Shown one piece after another: positions 1 through 8,189 of a stretch of 35,483 nt of DNA (positions within the stretch are counted from its first letter, which is position 1; the number at the start of each line of letters is the position of its first letter). The stretch lies in NCBI GenBank assembly GCA_946636615.1, contig CAMPBE010000012.1, forward strand, positions 1 to 35,483, given 5' to 3'. A program made the translations under genes and the position numbers. The stretch comes from an uncultured bacterium. GTDB lineage: Bacteria; Cyanobacteriota; Vampirovibrionia; Gastranaerophilales; Gastranaerophilaceae. The notes under the pieces are model-generated. The model was not told the DNA's origin, made no database searches, and worked only from the letters and a program-made list of their open reading frames with translations.

Positions 1-996
1 TTAAAAGAAATAGAAGAAATAACAGACAATTTAGGTGCCTCAAAATTCAGGGCAAGACAAATTCATAATTGGATTTATTTAAAATCTGTTAAAAATATAG
101 ACGAAATGACTGATTTATCCGTAAAATTCAGAGAAGAATTAAAACAAGTTGCAACTGTCAGTGATGTAAAAATTAAGGTAAAACAAGAGAGCTCAGACGG
201 GACTTTAAAATATCTTTTGGAGTATCCTGACGGAGAGTGTGTTGAAACTGTTTTGATGCGATTCGATAACAGAGCAAACCTTACGGCCTGCGTAAGTTCT
301 CAGGTTGGCTGTGCTGTAAATTGTTCTTTTTGTGCAACCGGCAAGAGGGGATTTATAAGAAATCTTACTTATAAAGAAATTATTGAACAGGTTTTGACAA
401 TACAAAGAGATACCGGTCTAAAAGTTACTAATGTCGTATTTATGGGGCAAGGTGAGCCGCTTTTGAATCTTGATAATGTTTTGAAGGCAATGAAAATTTT
501 TAATGATAATTTTCAAATTGGCGCAAGAAGGTTGACTGTATCTACATCAGGTATAATTGAAGGAATTAAAAGACTTGCGGACATTGATATGCAATCAACT
601 TTGGCTATTTCTTTGCATGCCCCAAATCATGAAATAAGATCAAAGCTGATGCAGATTGAAAATAAATATCCGATGTCAGAATTGAAGAAGGCTTTGAAAA
701 TTTATATTGATAAAACAGGCCGACGAATTACAATAGAATACTTACTTATAAAAGATTTGAATGATACTATTGATAGCGCAAAACAGCTTGTTGAGTATTT
801 AAAAGATATAAAATGTAATATAAATTTAATTCCGTATAACCCAACAGAAAAAAATGATTATCAAAAGCCTTCAGGCAATTCCATAATGCGCTTTAAATCG
901 TTGTTAGAGCAGTCAGGTAAAAAAGTTACTGTAAGATTGGAAAGAGGAGCTGATATAGATGCTGCTTGCGGTCAATTGAGAGGTAAAGTAAAATGA
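1..996 (+). CDS. rlmN: 23S rRNA (A2503)/tRNA (A37) C2-methyltransferase RlmN, 5' end missing
   Basis: RlmN is a cytosolic radical-SAM enzyme that methylates C2 of A2503 in 23S rRNA, and A37 of some tRNAs. The frame is open from the first base of the window, and the residues before the first in-window ATG (106) still match the family's N-terminal helical domain (KFRARQIHNWIY), so the true start lies upstream. The radical-SAM cluster motif C-x3-C-x2-C begins at base 310 (GCAVNCSFCATG). The methyl-carrying cysteine is in AACGQLRG near the C-terminus. The usual GMGEP loop reads MGQGEP here. The last bases overlap the next gene by an ATGA, so the two are probably translationally coupled. The identification is secure; only the N-terminus is unknown. 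Confidence 0.95.
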   Translation, partial: LKEIEEITDNLGASKFRARQIHNWIYLKSVKNIDEMTDLSVKFREELKQVATVSDVKIKVKQESSDGTLKYLLEYPDGECVETVLMRFDNRANLTACVSSQVGCAVNCSFCATGKRGFIRNLTYKEIIEQVLTIQRDTGLKVTNVVFMGQGEPLLNLDNVLKAMKIFNDNFQIGARRLTVSTSGIIEGIKRLADIDMQSTLAISLHAPNHEIRSKLMQIENKYPMSELKKALKIYIDKTGRRITIEYLLIKDLNDTIDSAKQLVEYLKDIKCNINLIPYNPTEKNDYQKPSGNSIMRFKSLLEQSGKKVTVRLERGADIDAACGQLRGKVK

Positions 997-1430
997 AAGC
1001 ACTGATTCAAAGGGTTAAAAAAGCTTCTGTTTTAATAGAAGATGAACAGTATTCCGCTATAAATTCAGGGCTTTTAGTATTTCTTGGTGTAGAAAAAAAA
1101 GATGAAAAAGAAAATGCAGAAAAACTTGCTGATAAAATTTTAAAACTACGTATTTTTGAAGATGAAAATGAAAAAATGAATCTATCAGTAAGTGATGTTA
1201 AAGGAGATATCCTTGTTGTTTCACAATTTACACTTTGCGGAGATTGCAAAAAAGGAACCCGCCCATCATTTGATAATTCTGCTCCGCTAGACAAAGCTAG
1301 TGAATTATACAAATATTTTGTAGAGCAAATAAAACAAAGTCAACTAAAAATTGAGACAGGGAAATTTAGAGCTCATATGAATGTAAAGTTAGAAAATGAC
1401 GGCCCTGTGACTTTTTTGGTCGAAAAATAA
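993..1430 (+). CDS. dtd: D-aminoacyl-tRNA deacylase
   Basis: This enzyme hydrolyses D-amino acids (and glycine mischarged onto tRNA-Ala) from tRNA, a chiral proofreading step in the cytosol. The 145 residues match the family's usual length. The SQFTL motif lies around residue 77, followed by the KKGTRPSFDNSAP stretch. The C-terminal NDGPVTF carries the Gly-cisPro pair that lines the active site. The start overlaps the end of rlmN by four bases (ATGA), and an AGAGG sequence about nine bases upstream inside rlmN can serve as ribosome-binding site. The two genes therefore form a translation quality-control pair. Confidence 0.95.
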   Translation: MKALIQRVKKASVLIEDEQYSAINSGLLVFLGVEKKDEKENAEKLADKILKLRIFEDENEKMNLSVSDVKGDILVVSQFTLCGDCKKGTRPSFDNSAPLDKASELYKYFVEQIKQSQLKIETGKFRAHMNVKLENDGPVTFLVEK

Positions 1431-1439
1431 AGCATGCTC

Positions 1440-1468
1440 TTGCAAAATTTTTAAAATAATGTTATAAT
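1440..1468 (+). promoter_or_regulatory. sigma-70-type promoter for the zinc-ribbon/rimM/trmD genes
   Basis: TTGCAA (1440-1445) and TATAAT (1463-1468) are separated by exactly 17 bases. Transcription would start near 1475, leaving a leader of about 67 bases before the ATG at 1542. The leader holds two Shine-Dalgarno-like stretches, GAGGAGAA (1493-1500, no start codon at a useful distance) and AAGAGG (1528-1533), which sets the start at 1542. Confidence 0.75.
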
Positions 1469-1541
1469 AGGTATATCAATATTGATTATTTTGAGGAGAA
1501 TTTTTAACCCAGGTTATTTTTTAAATTAAGAGGCTTTTAAT

Positions 1542-2531
1542 ATGTATGTAAACAAGTGTATCAAATGCGGTCGTGAATTTGAAACTAAAAACCCCAAAAG
1601 AGTTATCTGTCCTGATTGTCTGTATCCTGATAAGAGCATGATGGTTTCAGCATCTGATGATTCTCAAACTGAAGCAGATAATGAACAAGTAAAAGAACCT
1701 TTAAATGGCTATAGCGCCGGTGGAAATGATGAAGCTCCGCGTTATTATAGTGCAGGCGGAAACCAAGATCAACCAAGATATCAAAGACCACAACAAAGAC
1801 CTTATAACAACAGGTATGGTAATAATTATCCGCAAGGAGGCGGTTACAACAGACAACAACAAGGTGGCTATAACCGTTATAACAATAACCGTCCGCAAGG
1901 CGGTGGATATAATCGTCAACAGGGCGGATATAACAGACCGCAACAAGGTGGTTATAATAGATTTAACAACAGACGCCCTCAACAAGGAGGATTTAACAGA
2001 GGACCTCAACAGCATCGTTCTCAAATGAGAAAAGCACCAAAGCGGCTTTTGGTAAGTAAGGAGCAATTAGAACAAATTGAATTGCTATACAAACAAATGC
2101 TTCCACTACCGAATCCTGATTGCCATGAAGTAATCGGCGAAAAAATAGGTTTGGAACCAAGAAAAGTATTCTTTGGTATAAATCTTGTTAGACAAAAAAT
2201 GATGTTGCCTAAGTTGCCGTTCCCTAAAAGAAAATTGGCAATTTCTCCGGATCAACTTTTTGCTATAAAGAATTTGTATGAACCGCTATTACCGTTGCCT
2301 CCAATCGGATGCCATAAAATTATTGCAGCTCAATTAAAGATGGATGAATGGAGAGTTCATGTTGGAATTGGTTTAATTCGTTCTCAAATGGGACTCGGAA
2401 GATGGAATGAAGACAGACCTGATCTGCCGGAAGAATTTAAAAAACAAAACGCTGAGGCTGAAGCTCCTGTAGTGGAGGAAAAACCAAAAAGAGGCAGAAA
2501 GAAAAAGGCTGAAGAAGCTTCTGAAGAATAA
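1542..2531 (+). CDS. zinc-ribbon protein with GGYNR-rich disordered linker and duplicated C-terminal domain
   Basis: I do not recognise a named family. The 329-residue protein has four parts. Residues 1-28 form a zinc ribbon with C6-x2-C9 and C23-x2-C26. Residues about 57-160 are low complexity, built of repeated GGYNR/PQQ units rich in Gly, Gln, Asn, Tyr and Arg, resembling the disordered linkers of RNA-binding proteins. Residues about 170-227 and 232-290 are two copies of one roughly 60-residue domain, aligned by LPLP...CH and by GINLVRQ/GIGLIRS, with a 63-residue offset. The tail is charged (KPKRGRKKK). It lies five bases before rimM and has its own promoter, so a role in ribosome assembly, tRNA handling or RNA binding is a fair guess from context only. 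Confidence 0.8.
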   Translation: MYVNKCIKCGREFETKNPKRVICPDCLYPDKSMMVSASDDSQTEADNEQVKEPLNGYSAGGNDEAPRYYSAGGNQDQPRYQRPQQRPYNNRYGNNYPQGGGYNRQQQGGYNRYNNNRPQGGGYNRQQGGYNRPQQGGYNRFNNRRPQQGGFNRGPQQHRSQMRKAPKRLLVSKEQLEQIELLYKQMLPLPNPDCHEVIGEKIGLEPRKVFFGINLVRQKMMLPKLPFPKRKLAISPDQLFAIKNLYEPLLPLPPIGCHKIIAAQLKMDEWRVHVGIGLIRSQMGLGRWNEDRPDLPEEFKKQNAEAEAPVVEEKPKRGRKKKAEEASEE

Positions 2532-2536
2532 TAGTT

Positions 2537-3049
2537 ATGTCAAAATACGTTTCTGTCGGTAAAATTTTAAATTTCCATGGAATTAAGGGCGAAGCAAAAG
2601 TTGGTTTTACAAAGAATCAAGAGGACTTTTTTTGTTCTCTAAAGTTTGTATTCGTAAAGAAAAATAATGAATATAAACAGTTAAATATTCAGTCTGTCAG
2701 ATTGAATAAGTCCTTTGCTCTTGTAAAATTTGAGGGAATTAATTCAATAAACGAGCTTATGGAATATAAGGGAGCTTTTTTATACGTTGAAGAATCGACT
2801 ATCCGCGAGTCTTTAGAAGATGATGAATTTTTAATTGACGAATTAGTCGGACTTTCTGTTTTTGACAAAAATAATAACAAATTAGGTTTTGTTGTCGGTG
2901 TTTCTAATAATGGAGCAAGCGATTTGCTTTCTGTAAAAACTAATTCTAAAAAAGTTGTTTTAATCCCTTTCGTAAAAGCAATAGTAACAGATGTAAAAAT
3001 TCCAGAGAAAAAAATTGTAATAAATAATATTGAGGGGTTATTAGAATGA
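2537..3049 (+). CDS. rimM: 16S rRNA processing/maturation protein RimM
   Basis: RimM assists late maturation of the 30S head domain and binds ribosomal protein S19. The 170 residues are typical. The N-terminal barrel starts VSVGKILNFHGIKGEAKV, with the characteristic G-x-H-G-x-x-G pattern. The C-terminal PRC-barrel half includes the ELVGLSVFD segment and the VLIPFVKAIV strand before the end. It starts five bases after the preceding gene and overlaps trmD by four bases (ATGA), the usual bacterial rimM-trmD pairing. The flanking rpsP and rplS of the classical operon are absent; the zinc-ribbon gene occupies the upstream position instead. Confidence 0.95.
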   Translation: MSKYVSVGKILNFHGIKGEAKVGFTKNQEDFFCSLKFVFVKKNNEYKQLNIQSVRLNKSFALVKFEGINSINELMEYKGAFLYVEESTIRESLEDDEFLIDELVGLSVFDKNNNKLGFVVGVSNNGASDLLSVKTNSKKVVLIPFVKAIVTDVKIPEKKIVINNIEGLLE

Positions 3050-3735
3050 TATTTGATGTAATAACCTTATTCCCTGAGATGATAAAAGATTATTGCGGAT
3101 ACAGTATAATGAAGCGTGCTGTCGATAATGAAATATTTTCTGTTAATACAATAAATCCTCGAGATTTTACATTAGATAAACATAAAAAAGTTGACGATAC
3201 CCCATACGGTGGTGGTGCCGGAATGGTTTTGATGGCTCAACCTTATGTAGATGCGTATGAAAGTATAAAAAGGCAAGAAAACTCTGCAACTATTATGCTT
3301 TCGCCTCAAGGAGAGCCATTAGCTGATTGTATTGTAAATGAATTAGCCAAACTCGATCAAATTATACTTATGTGCGGTCATTACGAAGGTTTTGATGAAA
3401 GAATAAGAGATATAATTAAACCAAGAGAAATTTCATTAGGAGATTTTGTTTTAACAGGTGGAGAACTCCCTGCTTTATGTTTGATTGATGCGGTAAGCCG
3501 TAAGATAAATGGTACTTTAGGAAAAATAGAATCAGCAGATGAGGACAGTTTTTCAAACGGGTTGATTGAATATCCACATTATACCAGACCAAGAGAATAT
3601 AGAGGTCTTGTGGTTCCAGAGGTTTTGTTGAATGGGAATCATAAAGAAATAAATGAATATAGATTAAGACAAAGTATTGAAAGAACAAAGACAAAGCGCC
3701 CTGATTTGTATAAAAAATGGCTAAAAAATCAATAA
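3046..3735 (+). CDS. trmD: tRNA (guanine-N1)-methyltransferase TrmD
   Basis: TrmD methylates G37 next to the anticodon of tRNAs reading CNN codons and prevents +1 frameshifts. It is a SPOUT trefoil-knot enzyme working as a dimer. The 229 residues carry the signature segments in order: GGGAGM (55-60), MCGHYEGFDERI (109-120), SLGDFVLTGGELP (130-142) and the catalytic-loop aspartate in EDSFSNGLIEYPHYTRP (about D167). It overlaps rimM by four bases and is followed by 60 bases before recN, with no visible terminator. Confidence 0.97.
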   Translation: MIFDVITLFPEMIKDYCGYSIMKRAVDNEIFSVNTINPRDFTLDKHKKVDDTPYGGGAGMVLMAQPYVDAYESIKRQENSATIMLSPQGEPLADCIVNELAKLDQIILMCGHYEGFDERIRDIIKPREISLGDFVLTGGELPALCLIDAVSRKINGTLGKIESADEDSFSNGLIEYPHYTRPREYRGLVVPEVLLNGNHKEINEYRLRQSIERTKTKRPDLYKKWLKNQ

Positions 3736-3760
3736 TATCGTGATTACATTTATTTATATA

Positions 3761-3789
3761 TTGCCCAAAATTCAATATTGTTTTATGCT
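3761..3789 (+). promoter_or_regulatory. promoter positioned for a leaderless recN mRNA
   Basis: TTGCCC (3761-3766), 17 bases, then TATGCT (3784-3789). Six bases separate the -10 from the ATG at 3796, so transcription would begin at or next to that A. No Shine-Dalgarno sequence is present upstream. Confidence 0.55.
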
Positions 3790-3795
3790 ATAAGT

Positions 3796-5448
3796 ATGAT
3801 TAAGCAATTAAGAATAAAAGATTATATACTCATAGATGAACTTGTTGCAAATTTTCATGAAGGCTTAAATGTAATAACAGGCGAAACCGGCGCAGGTAAA
3901 AGTATTTTGATAAATGCAATAGATCTGGTTTTTGCCCCAAGAGTTTCAAAAGAAGTAATAAAACACGACAAAGAAAAAGCCGTAATTGAAATTGTTTTAG
4001 AAAATACAAAACATGATTTGTCAAAAATGTTTGAAGAAAACGGTATTGATTCTTTTGGTTCTGAAATTGTTTTGACAAAAGAAATAACCGCAAATGCCGT
4101 TCGTTCAAGAGTAAATGGAACATTAGTAAATCAGGATTTTATAAAAGAATTAAAAAATTATTTTCTGGATATTCATTCTCAGCACCAAACTTATGCATTT
4201 ATGCAACCAAAATATCATATCAATCTTCTTGATAACTATGCAAGAGGGTCTTATGGTGACAAATTAGATTTATACAGGGAAAAATTTAAAACTTATACAA
4301 CAATGCAAGCAGATTTGGAACAGTTAAAAAATGCAGCTAATACGACAGAAAGTCAGTTGGATTTTTTAAAGTTTCAGATTGATGAAATTGATTCAGCAAA
4401 TATAAAATCTTCAAATGAAGATGAAGAATTAAACAACGAATTGGAAGTTCTTGAAAATGCAGAAAAACTAAAAGAATTAACAGGATCTTCATATTGGGCG
4501 ATAAACGGAGATGACGGTTCCATTATGGATGCTCTGAGTAAAATTAAGCAAAATATATCTAAAGCAGCTTCTTTTGACTCAAATCTCGAAGAAACAGAAC
4601 AAAGACTAGTTGATGCAATAGAAAATTTAAGAGATGTAGGAAGTGAGCTGAGAGATTACAGTCAAAATCTTGATAACGACACAGAACGCCTAAATGAAAT
4701 TCAGGAAAGAATTTATCTTTTAGATAAACTAAAACATAAATATGGCGGCACTTTGGAGAGTGTTCTGCAATCATTTGAAAAATTTAGAGAAGAACTAAAC
4801 AGTATTGAATTTTCTACACAAAATATTGAAGAATTAGAAAACAAATTGGCACAAACCAAAAAAGAACTTGAGCAAATGGCTAAAGAAATCAGTGAAAATA
4901 GGATAAATTATGCCCAAGTCTTATCTTCGCTGATACAGGATAAACTTGAAAATTTAGAATTACCAAAAGCAAGATTTAAGATTAATATTCAGCCAAAAGA
5001 GTTATATTTAGACGGTTGTGATGATGTTGAATTTTTAATTTCTACAAACGTGTCAGAAGATTTAAAGCCGCTAGCAAAAGTCGCATCAGGTGGTGAAATT
5101 TCTCGTGTTATGCTTGCTATAAAATCAATATTTGCCCAAAGTGATGATATTGATACATGTATTTTTGATGAAATTGATACAGGAATTTCAGGTAAAGCTT
5201 CTCAAAGTGTAGCTGATGAAATTGTTGAATTATCTAAATATCATCAAATAATATTAATCACCCATCAGGCAATAATCGCATCTAAGGCTAACAAGCATTT
5301 TTATGTAAGAAAGTCTCAAGATAACGAAACACAAGTTGAGGTTTACGTTCTAACGGGTGACAACAGAGTTAAGGCTCTTGCAGAACTCGCTGGTGGTGAA
5401 ATTAATGAGCAATCGATGGAATTTGCAAAATCATTGATAATAAGCTAA
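3796..5448 (+). CDS. recN: DNA repair ATPase RecN
   Basis: RecN is an SMC-like ATPase recruited early to DNA double-strand breaks. The 550 residues show the full layout: an N-terminal half-ATPase with Walker A GETGAGKS at 29-36, a long charged coiled-coil centre (about 155-370), then the ABC signature ASGGEISR and Walker [13 protein letters not shown] in the C-terminal third, with a late histidine in LITHQA. A TTG at 3778 would add six residues, but ATG 3796 matches the family start ([10 protein letters not shown]) and the promoter spacing. The stop codon overlaps the convergent sigma gene by four bases. No LexA-type operator was noticed. Confidence 0.95.
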   Translation: MIKQLRIKDYILIDELVANFHEGLNVITGETGAGKSILINAIDLVFAPRVSKEVIKHDKEKAVIEIVLENTKHDLSKMFEENGIDSFGSEIVLTKEITANAVRSRVNGTLVNQDFIKELKNYFLDIHSQHQTYAFMQPKYHINLLDNYARGSYGDKLDLYREKFKTYTTMQADLEQLKNAANTTESQLDFLKFQIDEIDSANIKSSNEDEELNNELEVLENAEKLKELTGSSYWAINGDDGSIMDALSKIKQNISKAASFDSNLEETEQRLVDAIENLRDVGSELRDYSQNLDNDTERLNEIQERIYLLDKLKHKYGGTLESVLQSFEKFREELNSIEFSTQNIEELENKLAQTKKELEQMAKEISENRINYAQVLSSLIQDKLENLELPKARFKINIQPKELYLDGCDDVEFLISTNVSEDLKPLAKVASGGEISRVMLAIKSIFAQSDDIDTCIFDEIDTGISGKASQSVADEIVELSKYHQIILITHQAIIASKANKHFYVRKSQDNETQVEVYVLTGDNRVKALAELAGGEINEQSMEFAKSLIIS

Positions 5449-6443
5449 TCACCAATAAAATCTCTGAAATGTTGAAATTCTTTTTTTGCTCGAAGTGTTG
5501 CAAGAGCACAGTCTTCAAGTTGTCTTATTCTCTCTTTTGAATAACCCATTATTTGTCCTAATTGTTCAAGAGTTTTTGGTGTTTCGCCGTTTATACCAAA
5601 CCTGCATGAAATAATCTTTTTTTCTCTCTCCGGTAAAGTAGAAAGCAAATCCTCAATGCTTCCTTTTATAATTTGCTCTTTCACGTGCGCTTCGGGAGAG
5701 TGATATGATTTATCCTCAACGTAATCCCCTATATTCAAGTCATCTGTCACAGGAGTTTCAAGACTAATAGGTTCGCTAATTATCGATTTTTTTATTGAAT
5801 TAAGTTGCTTTGCGTTTAATCCCATTTTTTCTGCAATTTCACTGTCCTTTGGTTCCCGTCCTAATTCAAATGATAATGTTGTAAATGCTCTTTTGTACTT
5901 TCTGATTTTGTCTGTCATATGAACAGGGATTCTTATTGTTCTTGCATTGTTAGATATTGCTCTGATTATTGTTTGTTTTATCCACCATGTTGCATATGTA
6001 GAAAATTTAAAGTTTTTTGAATAATCAAATTTTTCAGCAGCTTTAATTAAGCCCAATGAACCTTCTTGGACTAAATCCATAAATAATATTCCTTGACCTA
6101 TATATTTTTTTGCAATGCTAACTACCAATCGAAGATTTGCTTGAACAAGTTTTCTTTTCGCAATTTCTGATTCATTTGGTTTACCTTCTTTTATTTTTTG
6201 ACCTAGACTTTTTTCTTCGTTTCCGCTTAAAAGTTTAATTTTTCCAATATCTTTTAAGTACATCTGTAAAATATCATCGTCTTTTGATATGGAATTAAAT
6301 GTTTTTATTTCTTCTTCAGATATTTCTGAATTATCGTTTTGTTCTATATATTCTGTTTTAAAATCCTTGTATAAATCCTCTTCTAAATACACTATTCCAT
6401 CCTCCGTAAAATTTAAGACGAAATTACTAAAATTTTGTTTCAT
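5445..6443 (-). CDS. RpoD-family sigma factor, probably group 2 (non-principal)
   Basis: The protein directs RNA polymerase to promoters. From the ATG at 6443 it has 332 residues. Region 1.2 (about 56-85, [17 protein letters not shown]) is followed by region 2 with the hallmark [18 protein letters not shown] (123-140) and [11 protein letters not shown], region 3, and region 4 with a helix-turn-helix at about 291-318 ([19 protein letters not shown]). The acidic N-terminal 55 residues are short compared with principal sigma factors, and the recognition helix departs from the usual VTRERIRQIE, so an alternative sigma of the RpoD family is more likely than the housekeeping one. An in-frame TTG at 6503 would extend into the divergent gene and lacks support. 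No ribosome-binding site precedes the ATG. Confidence 0.85.
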   Translation of the reverse strand: MKQNFSNFVLNFTEDGIVYLEEDLYKDFKTEYIEQNDNSEISEEEIKTFNSISKDDDILQMYLKDIGKIKLLSGNEEKSLGQKIKEGKPNESEIAKRKLVQANLRLVVSIAKKYIGQGILFMDLVQEGSLGLIKAAEKFDYSKNFKFSTYATWWIKQTIIRAISNNARTIRIPVHMTDKIRKYKRAFTTLSFELGREPKDSEIAEKMGLNAKQLNSIKKSIISEPISLETPVTDDLNIGDYVEDKSYHSPEAHVKEQIIKGSIEDLLSTLPEREKKIISCRFGINGETPKTLEQLGQIMGYSKERIRQLEDCALATLRAKKEFQHFRDFIGD

Positions 6444-6462
6444 AGGTATTTTGTAGTAATAT
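6435..6462 (+). promoter_or_regulatory. promoter of the PHP gene, inside the 25-bp divergent spacer
   Basis: TTGTTT (6435-6440), 16 bases, then TAATAT (6457-6462), with six bases left before the ATG at 6469. The divergent sigma gene starts at 6443, so the spacer between start codons is only 6444-6468, and a weak minus-strand -10 (TACAAA, complement of 6450-6455) sits back-to-back with this one. Both transcripts would be leaderless. Confidence 0.4.
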
Positions 6463-6468
6463 CTTAGT

Positions 6469-7596
6469 ATGCCAATACTGAGTGAAGAAGATTTTATAAA
6501 CAAGGTAAATAAGCTTAACGAGTTGTCATATAAAGCCGGTGAGAGAAATAATATTGAAATAATGGATTCTCACGATAATCGGTATGTTAATTCTGGAGAT
6601 TTTTGTGCCAATTTGCATATTCACACTCAATATTCAGACGGAATTATGACGATACCCGAGTTTATAGAAAAAACTCGACAAATTCCTAATATGCTCGCCG
6701 CAATAACCGACCATGATACTATTGAAGGAGTAAAAGAATTATACAAAATAAATCCCTCAGATATTGACATTTGTTCAGGTATTGAAATTTCAACTTTGGC
6801 ATTAAATTTTCCGAAACAGCCAAAACCGCTGCCTATTCATCTGCTTGTATATTGTATAAATCCTTTTGACAAAAAATTAAATGATTATCTTGACTATAAA
6901 CGGGATTTGAAACTTCAATTGACAAAAGAAACTATAAAAAAGCTGAATGAGGCGTTACCTGAGTATAATTTTAATCTTGAAGAAGCTGCAAAATGTCATC
7001 CGATGATAGCCAAAGGACAAGACGAAATTGCTCATCCACTAAAAAAGTATACATCAGCTAAAATTATATTGAATCACTATTTTCCTAATGCGGATTTTTC
7101 TTACGAAGAACCGATATACAAGTTTAAATATCTTTTTAAAGGGAAAGAACCTTACCATATAACTTATAAAATAGCACTTGAAATGTATACACAATGTTCT
7201 TTGCCTCTCGTACCTGAGTCAATAGATGAAAAAATTAGGACAGCAAGAGAAATATATTTGTCAGCTCACCCAACTGTAGGACACAATTTAGAACCTTTTT
7301 CTTCTTTTGAGGAAACTGTTGATTTTGTTACAACTTTGGATTCAGGGCTTATGTCTATCGCTCATCCTGCCAGAACTCGAGCATATGTACCTGAATTTTA
7401 TAATTATTTGTTTTATAATTTTAAAAAATATGGAAAAGATAAAGCAATGTTTTTTGAAAAATACTATCAATCGTATGAAGACAGATATTTTTTGGAATGG
7501 GAACCTGTAATTAACAGGGCGGCAGAGGGGTTTATACCAACCGGAGGTTATGATTCCCACGGACATAGTATCACTTCTCGCAGCTCTCATTATTAG
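6469..7596 (+). CDS. PHP-domain metal-dependent phosphoesterase
   Basis: The 375-residue protein carries a PHP (polymerase and histidinol phosphatase) domain after about 45 lead residues. Metal-binding motifs are H50-x-H52 with D57 (HIHTQYSDG), the DHD at 81-83 (ITDHDTIEG), GIEIST near 105, [11 protein letters not shown] late in the chain, and a terminal GGYDSHGHS. These are the ligand positions of trinuclear-metal PHP phosphoesterases, some of which act on nucleotides or 3',5'-bisphosphates; the substrate cannot be read from sequence. At 375 residues it is longer than simple PHP esterases, with a middle insertion of about 150 residues (HLLVYC to PLVPES) lacking recognisable motifs. It is 13 bases upstream of a small secreted-protein gene, so the two are probably co-transcribed. 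Confidence 0.8.
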   Translation: MPILSEEDFINKVNKLNELSYKAGERNNIEIMDSHDNRYVNSGDFCANLHIHTQYSDGIMTIPEFIEKTRQIPNMLAAITDHDTIEGVKELYKINPSDIDICSGIEISTLALNFPKQPKPLPIHLLVYCINPFDKKLNDYLDYKRDLKLQLTKETIKKLNEALPEYNFNLEEAAKCHPMIAKGQDEIAHPLKKYTSAKIILNHYFPNADFSYEEPIYKFKYLFKGKEPYHITYKIALEMYTQCSLPLVPESIDEKIRTAREIYLSAHPTVGHNLEPFSSFEETVDFVTTLDSGLMSIAHPARTRAYVPEFYNYLFYNFKKYGKDKAMFFEKYYQSYEDRYFLEWEPVINRAAEGFIPTGGYDSHGHSITSRSSHY

Positions 7597-7609
7597 AAAG
7601 GATTATTAA

Positions 7610-8101
7610 ATGAAAAAGTATATAATAATAGTAATGTTACTAATGTTTGGCCAAATTGCAGGTGCCGACTTGTTACATGATGAAAATTATGTTAGTCCTG
7701 AAAGATATGCTGTTAATGAATCTGATATGAATATAGATTATTCAAAAATTCCTCCTGCGCCAAAACTTGACGTTGATACATTAGATGACATGCGATTTCA
7801 AGCGCCTAACCTTGTAGAGAAAGATTTTTCTATAGGAAGTGAAGAACAAAAGCCTGAAGAAATAGTTCAAAATACAAATAAAAAAATAAGAAAACAAAAA
7901 TTAAAAAAAGAAAAAGAAGTCATAGGTGCTGATGAAGCGTACAAAAAGAAATTGTCATATAAAGTTGCTAAATGGTGGGTAGATAAACGTTACGAAAGGG
8001 AAGAGCCGCATCATGGCACATTACATGAAATAAAAGTGCAAAAACGAATAGATTATGAAAATAAACTTGAACAAGAAACAAAAGAAAAGCTTTCTAATTA
8101 A
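7610..8101 (+). CDS. small secreted protein of unknown function
   Basis: No family recognised. The 163-residue protein starts with a Sec-type signal peptide (about residues 1-19, hydrophobic core IIIVMLLMFG, likely cut after GA before DLL). The rest is hydrophilic, with a Pro-containing N-terminal third and a lysine-rich stretch around 98-125, ending in charged helices. AAAGGA seven bases upstream supports the start. It follows the PHP gene by 13 bases. Mature location would be periplasmic or outside the cell. Confidence 0.75.
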   Translation: MKKYIIIVMLLMFGQIAGADLLHDENYVSPERYAVNESDMNIDYSKIPPAPKLDVDTLDDMRFQAPNLVEKDFSIGSEEQKPEEIVQNTNKKIRKQKLKKEKEVIGADEAYKKKLSYKVAKWWVDKRYEREEPHHGTLHEIKVQKRIDYENKLEQETKEKLSN

Positions 8102-8189
8102 AATTTCGTAATATTAACTTATTAATATAGCAATTTTTGTTAGTTCTAATACTTTATTTTAGTATAAGGTAGAAGATTAAGGTATATTT

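Noticed and set aside
1493-1500. GAGGAGAA as the ribosome-binding site of an upstream leader peptide
   Set aside because: No ATG, GTG or TTG lies at a usable distance downstream.
1701-2066. Long open frames on both strands within the zinc-ribbon gene's repetitive middle
   Set aside because: They arise from the repeated GGYNR codons in shifted frames; composition is low complexity and no start signals support them.
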